A stretch of DNA of 64,000 nucleotides from Thiodiazotropha sp040506775 (GCA_040506775.1 JBEVWC010000002.1:715034-779033); one strand, 5' to 3'; counted from the first letter of the stretch, positions 43,326 through 52,635 are shown. The notes: generated from the letters alone by a model not told the origin. Numbers and translations: made by a program.

Positions 43326-43970
43326 TCACGTAAGGATCAGCACCACCAATGCTTTCGGACCATGGACCCCGTAGGCCAACACCTGCTCGATATCCGCGCT
43401 CTTCGAAGGACCGGAGATCAACAGGGCGTTCGTGGGCATCTGCCCGGCCCAGTCCTGTTGACGGATCAACTCATCGAAGGTCACGACGATCCGCTCTGCC
43501 TCCAGAATCACAATATGCAACGGAGGAACCAGGGACATCAGGCGGGGTTCCGCCTGCGAAGGCCAGAGTGCCAGGCTGCCCGTCTCAGCAATTGCTCCCA
43601 GACAGCCGGTCAGCGCGGCATCCACCTCATGAAACAGTTGATGTTTCCACTGATCACCCGCGCCATCCCCACTCACCGTTGAAACATTGGTTGGGAGGTG
43701 ATCCCGGATGTCCCGTCCCGGCCAGACCTCTGCAGCCATCCATAACTGCCTGACCTGATGATCTTCAAGAATTTGTCTTACGGCATCCAGCCAATCGTCT
43801 CGCCCGGTGACACGTACTTCACCGTGCACCGCTTCCATCCTGCTTCGGAACTGTTCAATCAGTGCAGTGGTGTCTGTAGGGTCGGACACATCGGCAGAGG
43901 GAATGGGCCTGAGTCGTTCCTGTGGCGCCTGCCTCAAACGCGCCAGAATGCGAGTGCGTGAATCACTCAT
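43326..43970 (-). CDS. lutC: lactate utilisation protein LutC
   Basis: A 214-residue LUD-domain protein (LutC/YkgG). The ALTGCLGAIAETGSLALWPSQAEPRLMSLVPPLHIVIL segment carries the conserved AxxGTL-like loop and the substrate-region Pro-Pro-Leu-His. LutC is needed, with LutA and LutB, for oxidation of L-lactate to pyruvate; its exact role is unclear. It overlaps lutB by eight bases. The perfect inverted repeat directly downstream may mark the operon end. Confidence 0.93.
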   Translation of the reverse strand: MSDSRTRILARLRQAPQERLRPIPSADVSDPTDTTALIEQFRSRMEAVHGEVRVTGRDDWLDAVRQILEDHQVRQLWMAAEVWPGRDIRDHLPTNVSTVSGDGAGDQWKHQLFHEVDAALTGCLGAIAETGSLALWPSQAEPRLMSLVPPLHIVILEAERIVVTFDELIRQQDWAGQMPTNALLISGPSKSADIEQVLAYGVHGPKALVVLILT

Positions 43971-45381
43971 CCTGATAGCCCTGCCGTTTCACCCATTCAT
44001 GCAGGGTTTTGCTCGCAAGCCGGGGCGCGCTTCGATAGCGGGTCCAGGGGCCCAGTCTGTTCGGCAGCAGTCCGCTCATGCGGGCGATCAGCCGGGTGGT
44101 CAGGCGATACAGCGCCGGGCGTGCATGAATACCCGCCCAGAGCTTCCACACCAGGGCTTCCGGGCCCCGACGCAGGGATCCGGCACCCCGCACCGGGCTG
44201 TCCACCCCGCCCTGCACCGACTCGACGCGGATCCGGTTGATCAGTTTCGGCAGGGGTATGCCCACCGGACAGACCTCCCCGCAGGCGCCGCACAGGGTGC
44301 AGGCTGAGGCGAGTGTGCCGATTTGGTCGATACCCAGCCTTTGCGGTTCAAGCACGCAACCGATCGGCCCCGGATAGGTGGTGCCGTAGGCATGGCCGCC
44401 CACCTGAACATACACCGGGCAGTGGTTGATACAGGCCCCGCAGCGGATGCACTGCAGGGTCTGACGGAAGGTCTCGTCGGCATGGATGCGGGTACGCCCG
44501 TTGTCGAGCAATATCAGGTGCACCGATTCGGGACCGTCCTGCTCACCGGGCTTGCGCGGCGCGCTGATCATGTTGAAGTAGGTGGTGATCGGCTGACCGG
44601 TGGCTGAGCGGGGCAGCAGGCGCAACAGATGAGGCACATCACTGAGCTTCTCGACCACCTTTTCGATCCCGGTGATGGCGATGTGCAGCGGCGGCACCGT
44701 GGTGCACATCCGGCCGTTGCCCTCGTTCTCCACCAGGCAGAGGGTGCCGGTTTCGGCCACTGCGAAGTTGACCCCGGAGATGCCCGCGTCGGCCTGTTCG
44801 AACTTTTCCCGCAGGATGCGCCGTGCCTCCTGGGTCAGCCGGTCCACATCATCAGTCAAGGGGATGTTGGGATCATAGCGATGCAGCAGCGCCGCGATCT
44901 CGTGACGATTCTTGTGCACTGCCGGCACCACGATGTGAGAGGGCGCCTCGCCGGCCAGCTGGATGATGAATTCCCCCAGGTCGCTCTCCAGAACCTCGAA
45001 ACCGTTCTGTTCCAGGTGGTGATTGAGACCGATTTCTTCGGTGACCATCGACTTGCCCTTGACCACCCGGGTGGCGCCCTGCGCCTGGAGCAACTCATGT
45101 ACCTTGCGGTTGGCCTCCTCCGGGGTTTCCGCCCAATGCACCCGGATGCCGTTGCGATCCAGGTTCTGCTCAAGCTGTTCCAGCAGATCGGGCAAGCGCC
45201 TCAAGGCGTTGCCACGCACCGTACGGGCCAGGGCGCGCTGTTCGCACAGGCAGTGTTCGTCCGGGAACTGGGCGGCACGCTTGTCGCGGAAGCCGTCCAT
45301 CGCGCTGCGGAAGTTCTGACGACCCTGCGCGTTGTCCAGGGCCTGCTGAATGCGTGCGTGAAATTCAACGCTTTGATTCAA
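43963..45381 (-). CDS. lutB: lactate utilisation iron-sulfur protein LutB
   Basis: A 472-residue protein: an N-terminal LUD domain (about 50-290, with KGKSMVTEEIGLN) followed by two [4Fe-4S] motifs, CIRCGACINHCPVY and CTLCGACGEVCPVGIP, and a C-terminal tail. The start codon is TTG at 45381, inside the lutA stop region, with GGGAG upstream; this gives MNQSVEFHARIQQALDN, as expected for the family, while the longer frame opens into lutA antisense-like sequence. It is probably membrane-associated in electron transfer from lactate. Confidence 0.94.
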   Translation of the reverse strand: MNQSVEFHARIQQALDNAQGRQNFRSAMDGFRDKRAAQFPDEHCLCEQRALARTVRGNALRRLPDLLEQLEQNLDRNGIRVHWAETPEEANRKVHELLQAQGATRVVKGKSMVTEEIGLNHHLEQNGFEVLESDLGEFIIQLAGEAPSHIVVPAVHKNRHEIAALLHRYDPNIPLTDDVDRLTQEARRILREKFEQADAGISGVNFAVAETGTLCLVENEGNGRMCTTVPPLHIAITGIEKVVEKLSDVPHLLRLLPRSATGQPITTYFNMISAPRKPGEQDGPESVHLILLDNGRTRIHADETFRQTLQCIRCGACINHCPVYVQVGGHAYGTTYPGPIGCVLEPQRLGIDQIGTLASACTLCGACGEVCPVGIPLPKLINRIRVESVQGGVDSPVRGAGSLRRGPEALVWKLWAGIHARPALYRLTTRLIARMSGLLPNRLGPWTRYRSAPRLASKTLHEWVKRQGYQDE

Positions 45382-46111
45382 GGCTTCGCTCCCGCAGAAA
45401 TTCGGCGATATGCTGGACCAGCACCCCCGCCTGGGTTTTCTCCAAAGCGCCACCGATGTTCATCAGGCAGCCGCAATCCTGGCTCACAACCCGGCTTGCC
45501 CCGGTGTCAACAATATCCCGGCACTTGTCTTGCACCATGGCCCCGGAGATCTCCGCCTGCTTGACCGCAAAGGTGCCACCGAAGCCGCAACACTCGCTCG
45601 CATGGAGCGGTTCAACCACCTCAACCTGGGTCAACTGCTCCAGCAGTTGCCCGATATGCCGCGCCACTCCCATCTCCCGGCGCGCCGAGCAGGAGTTGTG
45701 CAACGCGACCCGCACCGGCTCACCGTAATCGGTCAACTCCAGGTGCAGCACCTCGACGAGAAATTCGGTCAGTTCATAGACTCGTTTGGCAATCCCCCGC
45801 ACCCGGTCCTCTTCGGCTTCACCGGCAAACAGTTCCGGCCAGTGGTGTTTGATCATCCCCGCGCAGGAAGCGGACGGGACCACGATGGGTATGGGGCGTT
45901 CGAAACAGTCCAACTGCCGGCGCACCACATCCCGGGCCTCGTTGCGATATCCGGAGTTGAAGGCGGGCTGTCCGCAACAGGTCTGGTCCGCAGGGAAGAT
46001 CACCCGGATACCGGCGGATTCGATGAGCGCCATGGCGGCCTGACCCGCCTGGGGGTAAACCAGGTCGACCAGGCAGGTTGCGTAAAAATAGACACTATCC
46101 GGGGTATTCAA
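45365..46111 (-). CDS. lutA: lactate utilisation protein LutA (CCG-domain)
   Basis: A 248-residue protein with two CCG cysteine-rich domains (CCGQPAFNSG near 60-70 and CCGFGGTF near 185-195), the GlpC/heterodisulfide-reductase-like redox module. It starts with TTG at 46111, preceded by GAGG seven bases before, and no ATG competes. It is the first gene of lutABC, an operon replacing flavin-type lactate dehydrogenases. No LldR-type regulator or lactate permease is adjacent. Confidence 0.94.
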   Translation of the reverse strand: MNTPDSVYFYATCLVDLVYPQAGQAAMALIESAGIRVIFPADQTCCGQPAFNSGYRNEARDVVRRQLDCFERPIPIVVPSASCAGMIKHHWPELFAGEAEEDRVRGIAKRVYELTEFLVEVLHLELTDYGEPVRVALHNSCSARREMGVARHIGQLLEQLTQVEVVEPLHASECCGFGGTFAVKQAEISGAMVQDKCRDIVDTGASRVVSQDCGCLMNIGGALEKTQAGVLVQHIAEFLRERSLESKR

Positions 46112-46211
46112 AGATTATCCTCTGTGCCAGGCAATCAGGACATCTTAAAAACTTTAGATGATTCGAAGTCGGAACTCCATAAACGCGTGGCATCCCTGCC
46201 AGTGGAAAAAC

Positions 46212-48023
46212 TCAGTCACGGTTTGTCGAGCGCGTCAGCTCAATCGTCTCACCCATACGCCCGGACTGAGCTTGCGCCCGCATTGCCGAAAACCCCAAAA
46301 CAGGCACGCCGGACCAGGTGTGATCAACAGACTGGCCCAAACCGCCTCGTGGTTCAGTCAAAGCCTGAATGCTGAGATTAGTGTTGTAATCGTATTGAGC
46401 ATCGAATTTGAAACGAATCCATCCCGAATCAAAATTGTGTTTGGTCGAGATTAAGAGACCTGTAACAGGGTCATCTTCGCGAAATATTGGCTGATTCAAA
46501 CCATCGTTTGAATAGAGGGTTACGACTTTAAGTGCGGTGCGGGTCAGAGCCAGGCGCCCAAGATCAATGAAGGGTGGTTGTACGGCTTCACTCATATCGG
46601 TTTCGAATACGACTTTCTGCTCCTCACCTTGATAGTTCCAATACGCCAAGGTCATGGTGATATCCCGGACCGTAAAACCCATGAAGTCGGAACTCTCGAC
46701 AAACCCCAGATTTGAGCAAAACTCACCGTCTTCGGTATGCGGATAGTCCTCGACCACAACACCAAGATCCGGTAAGGTCACAGCCTGTCCGTCGTCGACG
46801 CCATCATTGAGTTGCCCGGCACAGGCCGGTTGATTGATATCAAATTGATTGGTGAGCGTGCCATCGTTGAAGATTCCAAACTTACGCATTGGGAAAGTCA
46901 GAACAATATCGGTCTCTCCGGCCAGATTCCATTCGACGAAGTAAGGTACGGATACAGACTCTGCGCTCAGCACCAGCGCTATTGGTAATGGGTTCGAACC
47001 CATGGGTACAGAGACCTTGGGCGTAATATCCTGCAGTGCACCGGTATCGTATTCAGTCAGAGGCAAACTATCGCCTTTTCGTCCATTTCCCTCGCCGTTG
47101 GTGATATAGGCTTCCCTGATATCACCCGATGCCAATGATGGTAAGCGATAATAGACCGGATCGTCCGGGAGGTAGTGTTGCGCCACTGAAGTGTAGCGGT
47201 CGATATGCACACCCTCCACCACATAGGCATCTCCGTTGGCCGCATTCAGCAGTATGCCGTAGACGTTGACGCCACCCCCAGGGGGAACCAGACCCGCATT
47301 GGTACTGTTCGCATAGGGAGAAGAGGTATCACCCAGGTCTTCTGCAATACCCTCGACGCTCAGTTTACCGGGTTCGAAACCATTGACTTGGTTCACCACG
47401 GCCGCACCAGAACCCCAGGCGTCAGTGACCACAGAGCAATCATTGGGTAGACCCTGAGTATCGTGCAACAGGCCTTGTGGTATGGAACGGTCCGAGCCAC
47501 TGATTACACCATCGGCAATCCCATTTGCATCGATCTCCGCCTCCAGTCCGGTATCCTCCGCGGGGCCTGAACCATCCGCGATCTCCCCCATTTCGATGAC
47601 TTCAATATAACCCTTTAACAATTCGCGATCCGTCGTTGCCAGGTAAATATCCTGAAGGTCGACCCCTGCATGCAATAGGGTTTTGGATGGGTAGGTACAA
47701 CTTTCGTCCTCCGTGATGAGGTTGGGTAAGCCTGTGGCGAGGTTTTTGCGTAAGGTTGCGTTCCAGACATCGTGGGGCGCCAGATAGACATTGATGTTCA
47801 GCAGGTCCGCACCCAAAAGGGCATCCACGATGCGTACTCTGACGGCCTTGAACCGGTCTGTGGTGTTGGTCAGGGTAAAATTCGTAATGAAATTGTTTGT
47901 GACCGTATAGAACGGCAGCAGCGCAACCTGTCCTTTTCGATCGTGATTGAGGTGGACCCCATTTGCAGTGGTGCTTGCCGCCAAAAAAATGCTGGCAAGC
48001 CAAAAGGCATATCCTTTTAGCAC
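46212..48023 (-). CDS. large exported protein of unknown function
   Basis: A 603-residue protein that initiates at GTG 48023 and has a signal peptide (LASIFLAASTTA). The mature part is beta-rich throughout, with segments such as GQVALLPFYTVTNNFITNFTLTNTTDRFKAVRVRIVD at the N-terminus that recall an Ig-like surface fold, and a C-terminal FDSGWIRFKFD motif. No heme, metal or catalytic motif is visible, nor a membrane anchor or sorting tag. I do not recognise the family; similar exported beta-proteins occur in environmental gammaproteobacteria. Composition is slightly more A/T-rich than average. Confidence 0.8.
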   Translation of the reverse strand: MLKGYAFWLASIFLAASTTANGVHLNHDRKGQVALLPFYTVTNNFITNFTLTNTTDRFKAVRVRIVDALLGADLLNINVYLAPHDVWNATLRKNLATGLPNLITEDESCTYPSKTLLHAGVDLQDIYLATTDRELLKGYIEVIEMGEIADGSGPAEDTGLEAEIDANGIADGVISGSDRSIPQGLLHDTQGLPNDCSVVTDAWGSGAAVVNQVNGFEPGKLSVEGIAEDLGDTSSPYANSTNAGLVPPGGGVNVYGILLNAANGDAYVVEGVHIDRYTSVAQHYLPDDPVYYRLPSLASGDIREAYITNGEGNGRKGDSLPLTEYDTGALQDITPKVSVPMGSNPLPIALVLSAESVSVPYFVEWNLAGETDIVLTFPMRKFGIFNDGTLTNQFDINQPACAGQLNDGVDDGQAVTLPDLGVVVEDYPHTEDGEFCSNLGFVESSDFMGFTVRDITMTLAYWNYQGEEQKVVFETDMSEAVQPPFIDLGRLALTRTALKVVTLYSNDGLNQPIFREDDPVTGLLISTKHNFDSGWIRFKFDAQYDYNTNLSIQALTEPRGGLGQSVDHTWSGVPVLGFSAMRAQAQSGRMGETIELTRSTNRD

Positions 48024-48058
48024 GTAATATTTCCCTATTCAGGCACAGTCGACACTCA

Positions 48059-48655
48059 CTATACCATGGCCTTCCAACCCGTTAATGCTTCAAACCTCTT
48101 CAACCATTCACGTATTGCTGGATAGGGTTGCAGGCTGAAACGCCCCTCCTCCGCCAGTGACGTATAGGGGTAGCAGGCCACATCCGCCAGGGTCGGGTGA
48201 TCCAGCGCCAGCCAGTCCTGTGCCGTTAGCCGTCGCTCCATGGCCTCGACCCCGGACAGGGCGTCCCGGTGGCATTGATCGAGATCGAAGGGCTTGTTGA
48301 GAATCACCGTGATGCGGGCCCGGGCCAACCCGTAGAGCAGTTCGTTTTCAGAGACCGCCAGCCATTGCATGACCCGTGCCTGTGACAGGGGATCTTTGGG
48401 CAGCCATGAGGCATCGCCATATTTTTCTGCCAGGTAGACGAGAATCGCCATAGAGTCCCAGATGACCTCCCCATCATCGACGAGTACCGGAATCTGCCCT
48501 CTTGGGTTGATGCGCTTGAATTCATCGGTGAGGGTTTCGCCCTCACGGGTGTTGATGGGGACCCGGGTGTATTCAAGCCCCAGCATCGATAGCAGCAGAC
48601 GGACCTTGTAGCAGTTACCCGATAGCGCCATGTCGTAGAGTGTCAGGTGTGTCAT
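48059..48655 (-). CDS. glutathione S-transferase family protein
   Basis: A 198-residue GST. The thioredoxin-like N-domain (MTHLTLYDMALSGNCYKVRLLLSML, with the glutathione-binding VPINTREGETLTDEF and GQIPVLVDDGEVIWDSMAIL segments) is followed by an all-helical C-domain (about 90-195). The catalytic position is S/N rather than Y, as in beta/zeta-like bacterial GSTs. It lies 23 bases after the tautomerase gene. I took 48655 as start; a Met nine codons earlier is less likely. Likely substrate is an electrophile, unknown. Confidence 0.9.
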   Translation of the reverse strand: MTHLTLYDMALSGNCYKVRLLLSMLGLEYTRVPINTREGETLTDEFKRINPRGQIPVLVDDGEVIWDSMAILVYLAEKYGDASWLPKDPLSQARVMQWLAVSENELLYGLARARITVILNKPFDLDQCHRDALSGVEAMERRLTAQDWLALDHPTLADVACYPYTSLAEEGRFSLQPYPAIREWLKRFEALTGWKAMV

Positions 48656-48678
48656 TCCGCCTCCTGTGTGATTGTCGT

Positions 48679-49065
48679 TCAAGCCCGTGCCAATTGCCGA
48701 TCGCGCTGGGTCCGACCGTCGTATCCCCAGTTCTCCGCCGGGACTTCATGAATTACGGTATAGCTTGCTTCAGTGAGGTCGCCCAGGGTCTCCCTGAGAC
48801 TCTGGTGGACCTGACGGATCAACGCCGCCTTTTCATCCGAGCTGTTGGTGCCCTCGGTGATTTTGATCTCCACGTAGGCCGTGGGTTGGGTGCAGGCCTC
48901 GCTGCCGACCGTCCACAGCAGGGCTGGCGTACCGCTGATACGCACTGCAGTAACGGCACCCCGCTTGCCCATGATGTCAACCATGGCCTCAGTGATCGCA
49001 CGGGCCAGGGCAGTGGCCTGGGATTGTGTAGGCAGCGGGTGTATTTCGAGACTGATGTAGGGCAT
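48679..49065 (-). CDS. tautomerase-family protein
   Basis: A 128-residue 4-oxalocrotonate-tautomerase-superfamily member. Proline-1 after removal of the start Met (MPYISLEIH) is the catalytic base. The TQSQATALARAITEAMVDIMGK and EKAALIRQVHQSLRETLG helices are typical, and the length fits a fused two-beta-alpha-beta (MIF/CaaD-like) architecture. The first gene of tautomerase-GST and divergent from the LysR gene 90 bases away, so probably regulated by it. Substrate unknown. Confidence 0.9.
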   Translation of the reverse strand: MPYISLEIHPLPTQSQATALARAITEAMVDIMGKRGAVTAVRISGTPALLWTVGSEACTQPTAYVEIKITEGTNSSDEKAALIRQVHQSLRETLGDLTEASYTVIHEVPAENWGYDGRTQRDRQLARA

Positions 49066-49116
49066 TTCAGGACTCCTTGACGGGTTTCGCTGAAAGCCTA
49101 GACTCTGGAGATAGAT

Positions 49117-49136
49117 TTGATAAACGAATTATTCAA
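49117..49136. promoter_or_regulatory. candidate LysR-type binding site
   Basis: An imperfect dyad, TTGATAA-N5-TTATTCAA-like, in the 89-base region between the divergent tautomerase and LysR starts has the T-N11-A character of LysR boxes. The surrounding sequence is A/T-rich. Confidence 0.35.
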
Positions 49137-49154
49137 ATATTATTTATCCAGATT

Positions 49155-50027
49155 ATGAATATATATCCCCGTAACCTCGAACTCGACCTCCTGCGCACCT
49201 TTGTAGCGGTGGTGGACGGCGGCGGTTTCACCCGAGCGGCGGAGCGTCTGCACCGCACCCAGTCCACCGTGAGTCAACAGGTCAAGCGGTTGGAGTCTCG
49301 CCTGTCCATGCCCCTGCTCGACCGCAACACCCGCAACTTCACCCTGACCGGGCAGGGTGAGCTGCTGCTGGGATATGCTCGGCGCATGTTGTTGCTGAAT
49401 GACGAGGCCTGGTCCCTGCTCAATGAGACGCACACCCAGGGTACGGTGCGGCTTGGTTCGGCACAGGAACTCGCCGACGGGGGTCTGGCGGATATCCTGG
49501 CGCATTTTTCCCGACTCTACCCCGGCATCACCCTGGAGGTGTTGGTGGATGCCAATAGCAAACTTCAAACCCTGGTGGAACGGGGTGAACTCGACCTGGC
49601 GGTGATCTTTCAGGAGCCGGGGCAACTACCGGCCGCGGGGATCGGATGCGAGGTCATCGATCGTCTGAAACGGGTCTGGGTGGCTAACCCTGAAGCAGTG
49701 TTCCCGGAGGATCAGCCTCTGCCTCTGGTTTTAGCGAACGCCCCCTGTATCTTTCGCAACTCGGTGTTGAAAGCGCTGGATGAGATCGGCAGGCCCTGGC
49801 GCATCGCCCTGTCTACTCCCAGTCTCTCAGGGATGCGCGCTGCGGTACGCGCCGGACTCGGGGTGGGCGTGCGCACCGAGCGCTGGCTGGAATCGGATCT
49901 GCAGATCCAGAAAGCCCCCTTACCGTCCCTGCCTGATGTGGAACTGGTCATGCTCACCTCCGCCGATGCCGGTGAATGGGTGGTGGAGCGGCTTCATCGG
50001 GCGTTGCTTGCGGCGTTGATGCCATAG
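49155..50027 (+). CDS. LysR-family regulator of the tautomerase-GST pair
   Basis: A 290-residue LysR protein with the HTH at about 1-60 (LELDLLRTFVAVVDGGGFTRAAERLHRTQSTVSQQVKRLE) and a substrate-binding domain after about 90. ATG 49155 gives MNIYPRNLELDLLRTF, the usual length of family members; the longer frame starts in the divergent gene region. It is most like the DmlR/NodD-type group in general plan. The divergent layout predicts that it controls tautomerase and GST and itself. Confidence 0.92.
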   Translation: MNIYPRNLELDLLRTFVAVVDGGGFTRAAERLHRTQSTVSQQVKRLESRLSMPLLDRNTRNFTLTGQGELLLGYARRMLLLNDEAWSLLNETHTQGTVRLGSAQELADGGLADILAHFSRLYPGITLEVLVDANSKLQTLVERGELDLAVIFQEPGQLPAAGIGCEVIDRLKRVWVANPEAVFPEDQPLPLVLANAPCIFRNSVLKALDEIGRPWRIALSTPSLSGMRAAVRAGLGVGVRTERWLESDLQIQKAPLPSLPDVELVMLTSADAGEWVVERLHRALLAALMP

Positions 50028-50081
50028 CGTCATTTAGTTTATATCCACGCCCGTGTGTGGTTGGTGTTTATGCTGAGAGAT

Positions 50082-50113
50082 CCCGGGTTGCGCTTCGCTC
50101 CGCCCGGGCTACA
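50082..50113. repeat. dispersed palindrome, copy 6
   Basis: A single copy of the CCCGGGTT...CCCGGGCTACA element in the 185-base gap between the LysR gene and the AraC-GyrI gene. The central part is GCGCTTCGCTCCG instead of the usual CGCTTCGCTTCA. Confidence 0.75.
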
Positions 50114-50212
50114 TTGTCTGGTTCGAAACGGCGCACGCTGAGTCAGGACGATTGTTTCCCGTACCGGATAGAATGCACACATGATTCATGAGCCGGGAAC
50201 AGGACAGGCAAA

Positions 50213-51067
50213 ATGACGGATATCTACGCGGAACGCTTCAGCCGCGTACTCGACTATATCGATCAGCACCTCGATCGGCCTTTGCCAATTGATGAACTCT
50301 GTCGTCTCGCATGCTTTTCTCGCTTTCATTTCCAGCGTCAGTTCAGCGCATATGTGGGCATGAGTGTGACCCGGTATGTACAGCAGATGCGCTTGCGCGG
50401 GGCGTCGTATCAATTGGTTTTCAACCCGCAACGGCGAATCATCGAAATCGCCCTGGAGGCCGGATTCGAAAATCCTGAGTCGTTTTCCCGGGCCTTCAAA
50501 CGCAGCTTTGGACAGACACCCAGCGAGTTCCGCGAACGACCGGCCTGGGAACCCTGGAAAAGAACCATGCCACAACCCCAACGAATGAGGGAGACAACCA
50601 TGCCTGTTGAAATAGTCGAACGCGAGGAGATTCGGATTGCCGTGCTGGAACACCAGGGATCCCCCGACCAGTTGTTCAATTCGGTCACCCGGTTCATCGA
50701 TTGGCGAAAATCGAGCGGACGATCGCCCGTCGCCACCCGCCGCACTTTTGGCATGGTCTACAGCGATCCCGAGCAGACACCTCCCGAGGCGTTCCGCTTC
50801 GATATCTGCGGCGAGGTTCAGGCACCCGTTGCCCCCAATCCCCAGGGGGTCATCAACAAATCGATTCCCGCGGGACGATTCGCGAGATTGCGTCACCTGG
50901 GATCAACCGATCGAATCGGGGAAAGCGCCAACATCCTGTATCGAGAGTGGCTGCCTTCGAGCGGCGAAGAGCTCAAGGATTTCCCCCTGCTCTTCCACTA
51001 CATCAAACGCATCCCGGAAGTCGCCGAACACGAGCAGGTTACAGATATCTACCTGCCACTGAAGTGA
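50213..51067 (+). CDS. AraC-family regulator with C-terminal GyrI-like domain
   Basis: A 284-residue protein: AraC-type double HTH at about 5-105 (DYIDQHLDRPLPIDELCRLACFSRFHFQRQFSAYVG) and a GyrI-like ligand-binding domain (about 130-284). This domain order is seen in Rob/TipA-like and BmrR-like multidrug or stress regulators, in which the C-terminal part binds hydrophobic drugs. The target genes are not evident. Downstream, the reading frame beginning at ATG 51073 is only a short stub before the convergent MocR gene. Confidence 0.92.
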   Translation: MTDIYAERFSRVLDYIDQHLDRPLPIDELCRLACFSRFHFQRQFSAYVGMSVTRYVQQMRLRGASYQLVFNPQRRIIEIALEAGFENPESFSRAFKRSFGQTPSEFRERPAWEPWKRTMPQPQRMRETTMPVEIVEREEIRIAVLEHQGSPDQLFNSVTRFIDWRKSSGRSPVATRRTFGMVYSDPEQTPPEAFRFDICGEVQAPVAPNPQGVINKSIPAGRFARLRHLGSTDRIGESANILYREWLPSSGEELKDFPLLFHYIKRIPEVAEHEQVTDIYLPLK

Positions 51068-51127
51068 AGCCTATGATTACGAAACTCACATTTATCGCCG
51101 GTTGCCCAGAGGCTTCACAGGCAAAAA

Positions 51128-52588
51128 TCATCGACGCTTTGTCTCGGCCTGGCCCACCCTCTCCCGGGGTGCAGGAAGGTCCATCTGCTGGCGCAGGATC
51201 GACAAACCTTTTGCCATAGACTCAAACCCGACCTGACCGAAATTCAGGCGAATGAACGAGCGATACTTGCCACTGGATGAAAACAGGGGGCCGGGGGCGA
51301 TGCTGACTCCGGATTGCATCGCAAGATGGTAAAGGGCCATGGCATCCGTACCCTGTGGCAGTTCCACCCAGGCGATGAATCCGCCGTCGGGAGACGTCAC
51401 ACGGCTGCCTTCAGGGAGCAGACGTTGGGCCAGTTCAAGGAAACGGTCTCGCCGTTCCCGGTAGGCTTTCCGCAGGGCACGCAGATGCCGGTCATGACCT
51501 CCGGACTCCAGGTATTCCGCAGCCGCATAGGCTGGCAGGGTGGCGCTCGCCATGCTGTTGACCAGTTTCAGATGCACCACCTTGTCCCGGTAGCGGCCGG
51601 GCAAGGCCCAACCGATGCGCAATCCCGGGTCGAGGGTCTTGGACAGGGACGAGCAAAGCAGTACCTGGCCACTGCGGTCCCAGGCCTTGGCCGCCCTGGG
51701 ACGATAACCTTCATAGTTGAGATCCGCATAGATGTCGTCCTCGATCAACGGCACATCCGCCGACTCGAGCAATGCCACCAGTTCCCCTTTGCGCGCATCG
51801 GACATGCAGTAGCCCAGGGGATTGCTGAAGTTGGGCGTTAGCAACACCGCTTTGACCGGCCATTGCTCCAGGGCCAGACGCAAGGCATCAAGACTGATCC
51901 CGTAACGCGGATCGGTGGGAATCTCCAGCGCCTTGAGACCCAGGGATTCGATCGCCTGCAGGGTACCGAAAAAGGCCGGGGATTCGATCGCTACCGTATC
52001 CCCCGCTTCCGCCACCGCGCGCAGACACAACACCAAGGCTTCCTGACAGCCGTTGGTGACCACCACCTCGTCGGGGGTGCAGGCAATCCCCGCATCGACG
52101 GCCCGTCGGGCGATCTGCAATCGCAGTCTGTGGTTGCCCGGCGGCATGTCGTAATCCCGCAGGCGCGGGTCGGAGCGCCGCGCCAGGCTCGCGAGAATAC
52201 GATGCAACTGGGTTACTGCGGGAAAGTCGGTACGCGGTAGCGCGGTGCCCATCTGGATCACCCCGGGTGAGTGATAGGCCTGTACCACCTGGAGCGCCAC
52301 CTCGCTCACCGTGACCGGAACCGGGTGGGCATTGGGACGACTCATGGCGGGCACCGGTGGCCGGCGTGCCTGGGCCCGGACGAAGAACCCGGACTGGGGT
52401 CTGGGCTCGATCAGGCGTTCATCCTGCAACAGGCCATAGCCCTGAACCACCGTGGAAACGCTGACCCCGAGACGACGGCTCAGGGCCCGCACCGAGGGAA
52501 TCCGCTCACCGGGCCGCAACACCCCACGACGCACCTGATCACGGATGTGTGTCGCCACCTGCTCATACCGAAGTTCGCTATCACCCAT
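51128..52588 (-). CDS. MocR-type regulator (GntR HTH plus aminotransferase domain)
   Basis: A 486-residue protein starting MGDSELRYEQVATHIRDQVRRGVLRPGERIPS, a GntR winged HTH (about 1-75), followed by an aminotransferase class I fold (about 110-480). The PLP-binding lysine is in SSLSKTLDPGLRIGWA. MocR proteins use PLP or an amino-acid aldimine as signal, not catalysis. I take ATG 52588 because longer starts add unstructured sequence. It diverges from the class IV aminotransferase gene and probably regulates that operon. Confidence 0.92.
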   Translation of the reverse strand: MGDSELRYEQVATHIRDQVRRGVLRPGERIPSVRALSRRLGVSVSTVVQGYGLLQDERLIEPRPQSGFFVRAQARRPPVPAMSRPNAHPVPVTVSEVALQVVQAYHSPGVIQMGTALPRTDFPAVTQLHRILASLARRSDPRLRDYDMPPGNHRLRLQIARRAVDAGIACTPDEVVVTNGCQEALVLCLRAVAEAGDTVAIESPAFFGTLQAIESLGLKALEIPTDPRYGISLDALRLALEQWPVKAVLLTPNFSNPLGYCMSDARKGELVALLESADVPLIEDDIYADLNYEGYRPRAAKAWDRSGQVLLCSSLSKTLDPGLRIGWALPGRYRDKVVHLKLVNSMASATLPAYAAAEYLESGGHDRHLRALRKAYRERRDRFLELAQRLLPEGSRVTSPDGGFIAWVELPQGTDAMALYHLAMQSGVSIAPGPLFSSSGKYRSFIRLNFGQVGFESMAKGLSILRQQMDLPAPRERVGQAETKRR

Positions 52589-52635
52589 ACAGTTGATCCT
52601 GTATTCAGGCATTACAGATGCCTGGTCATGAATAA

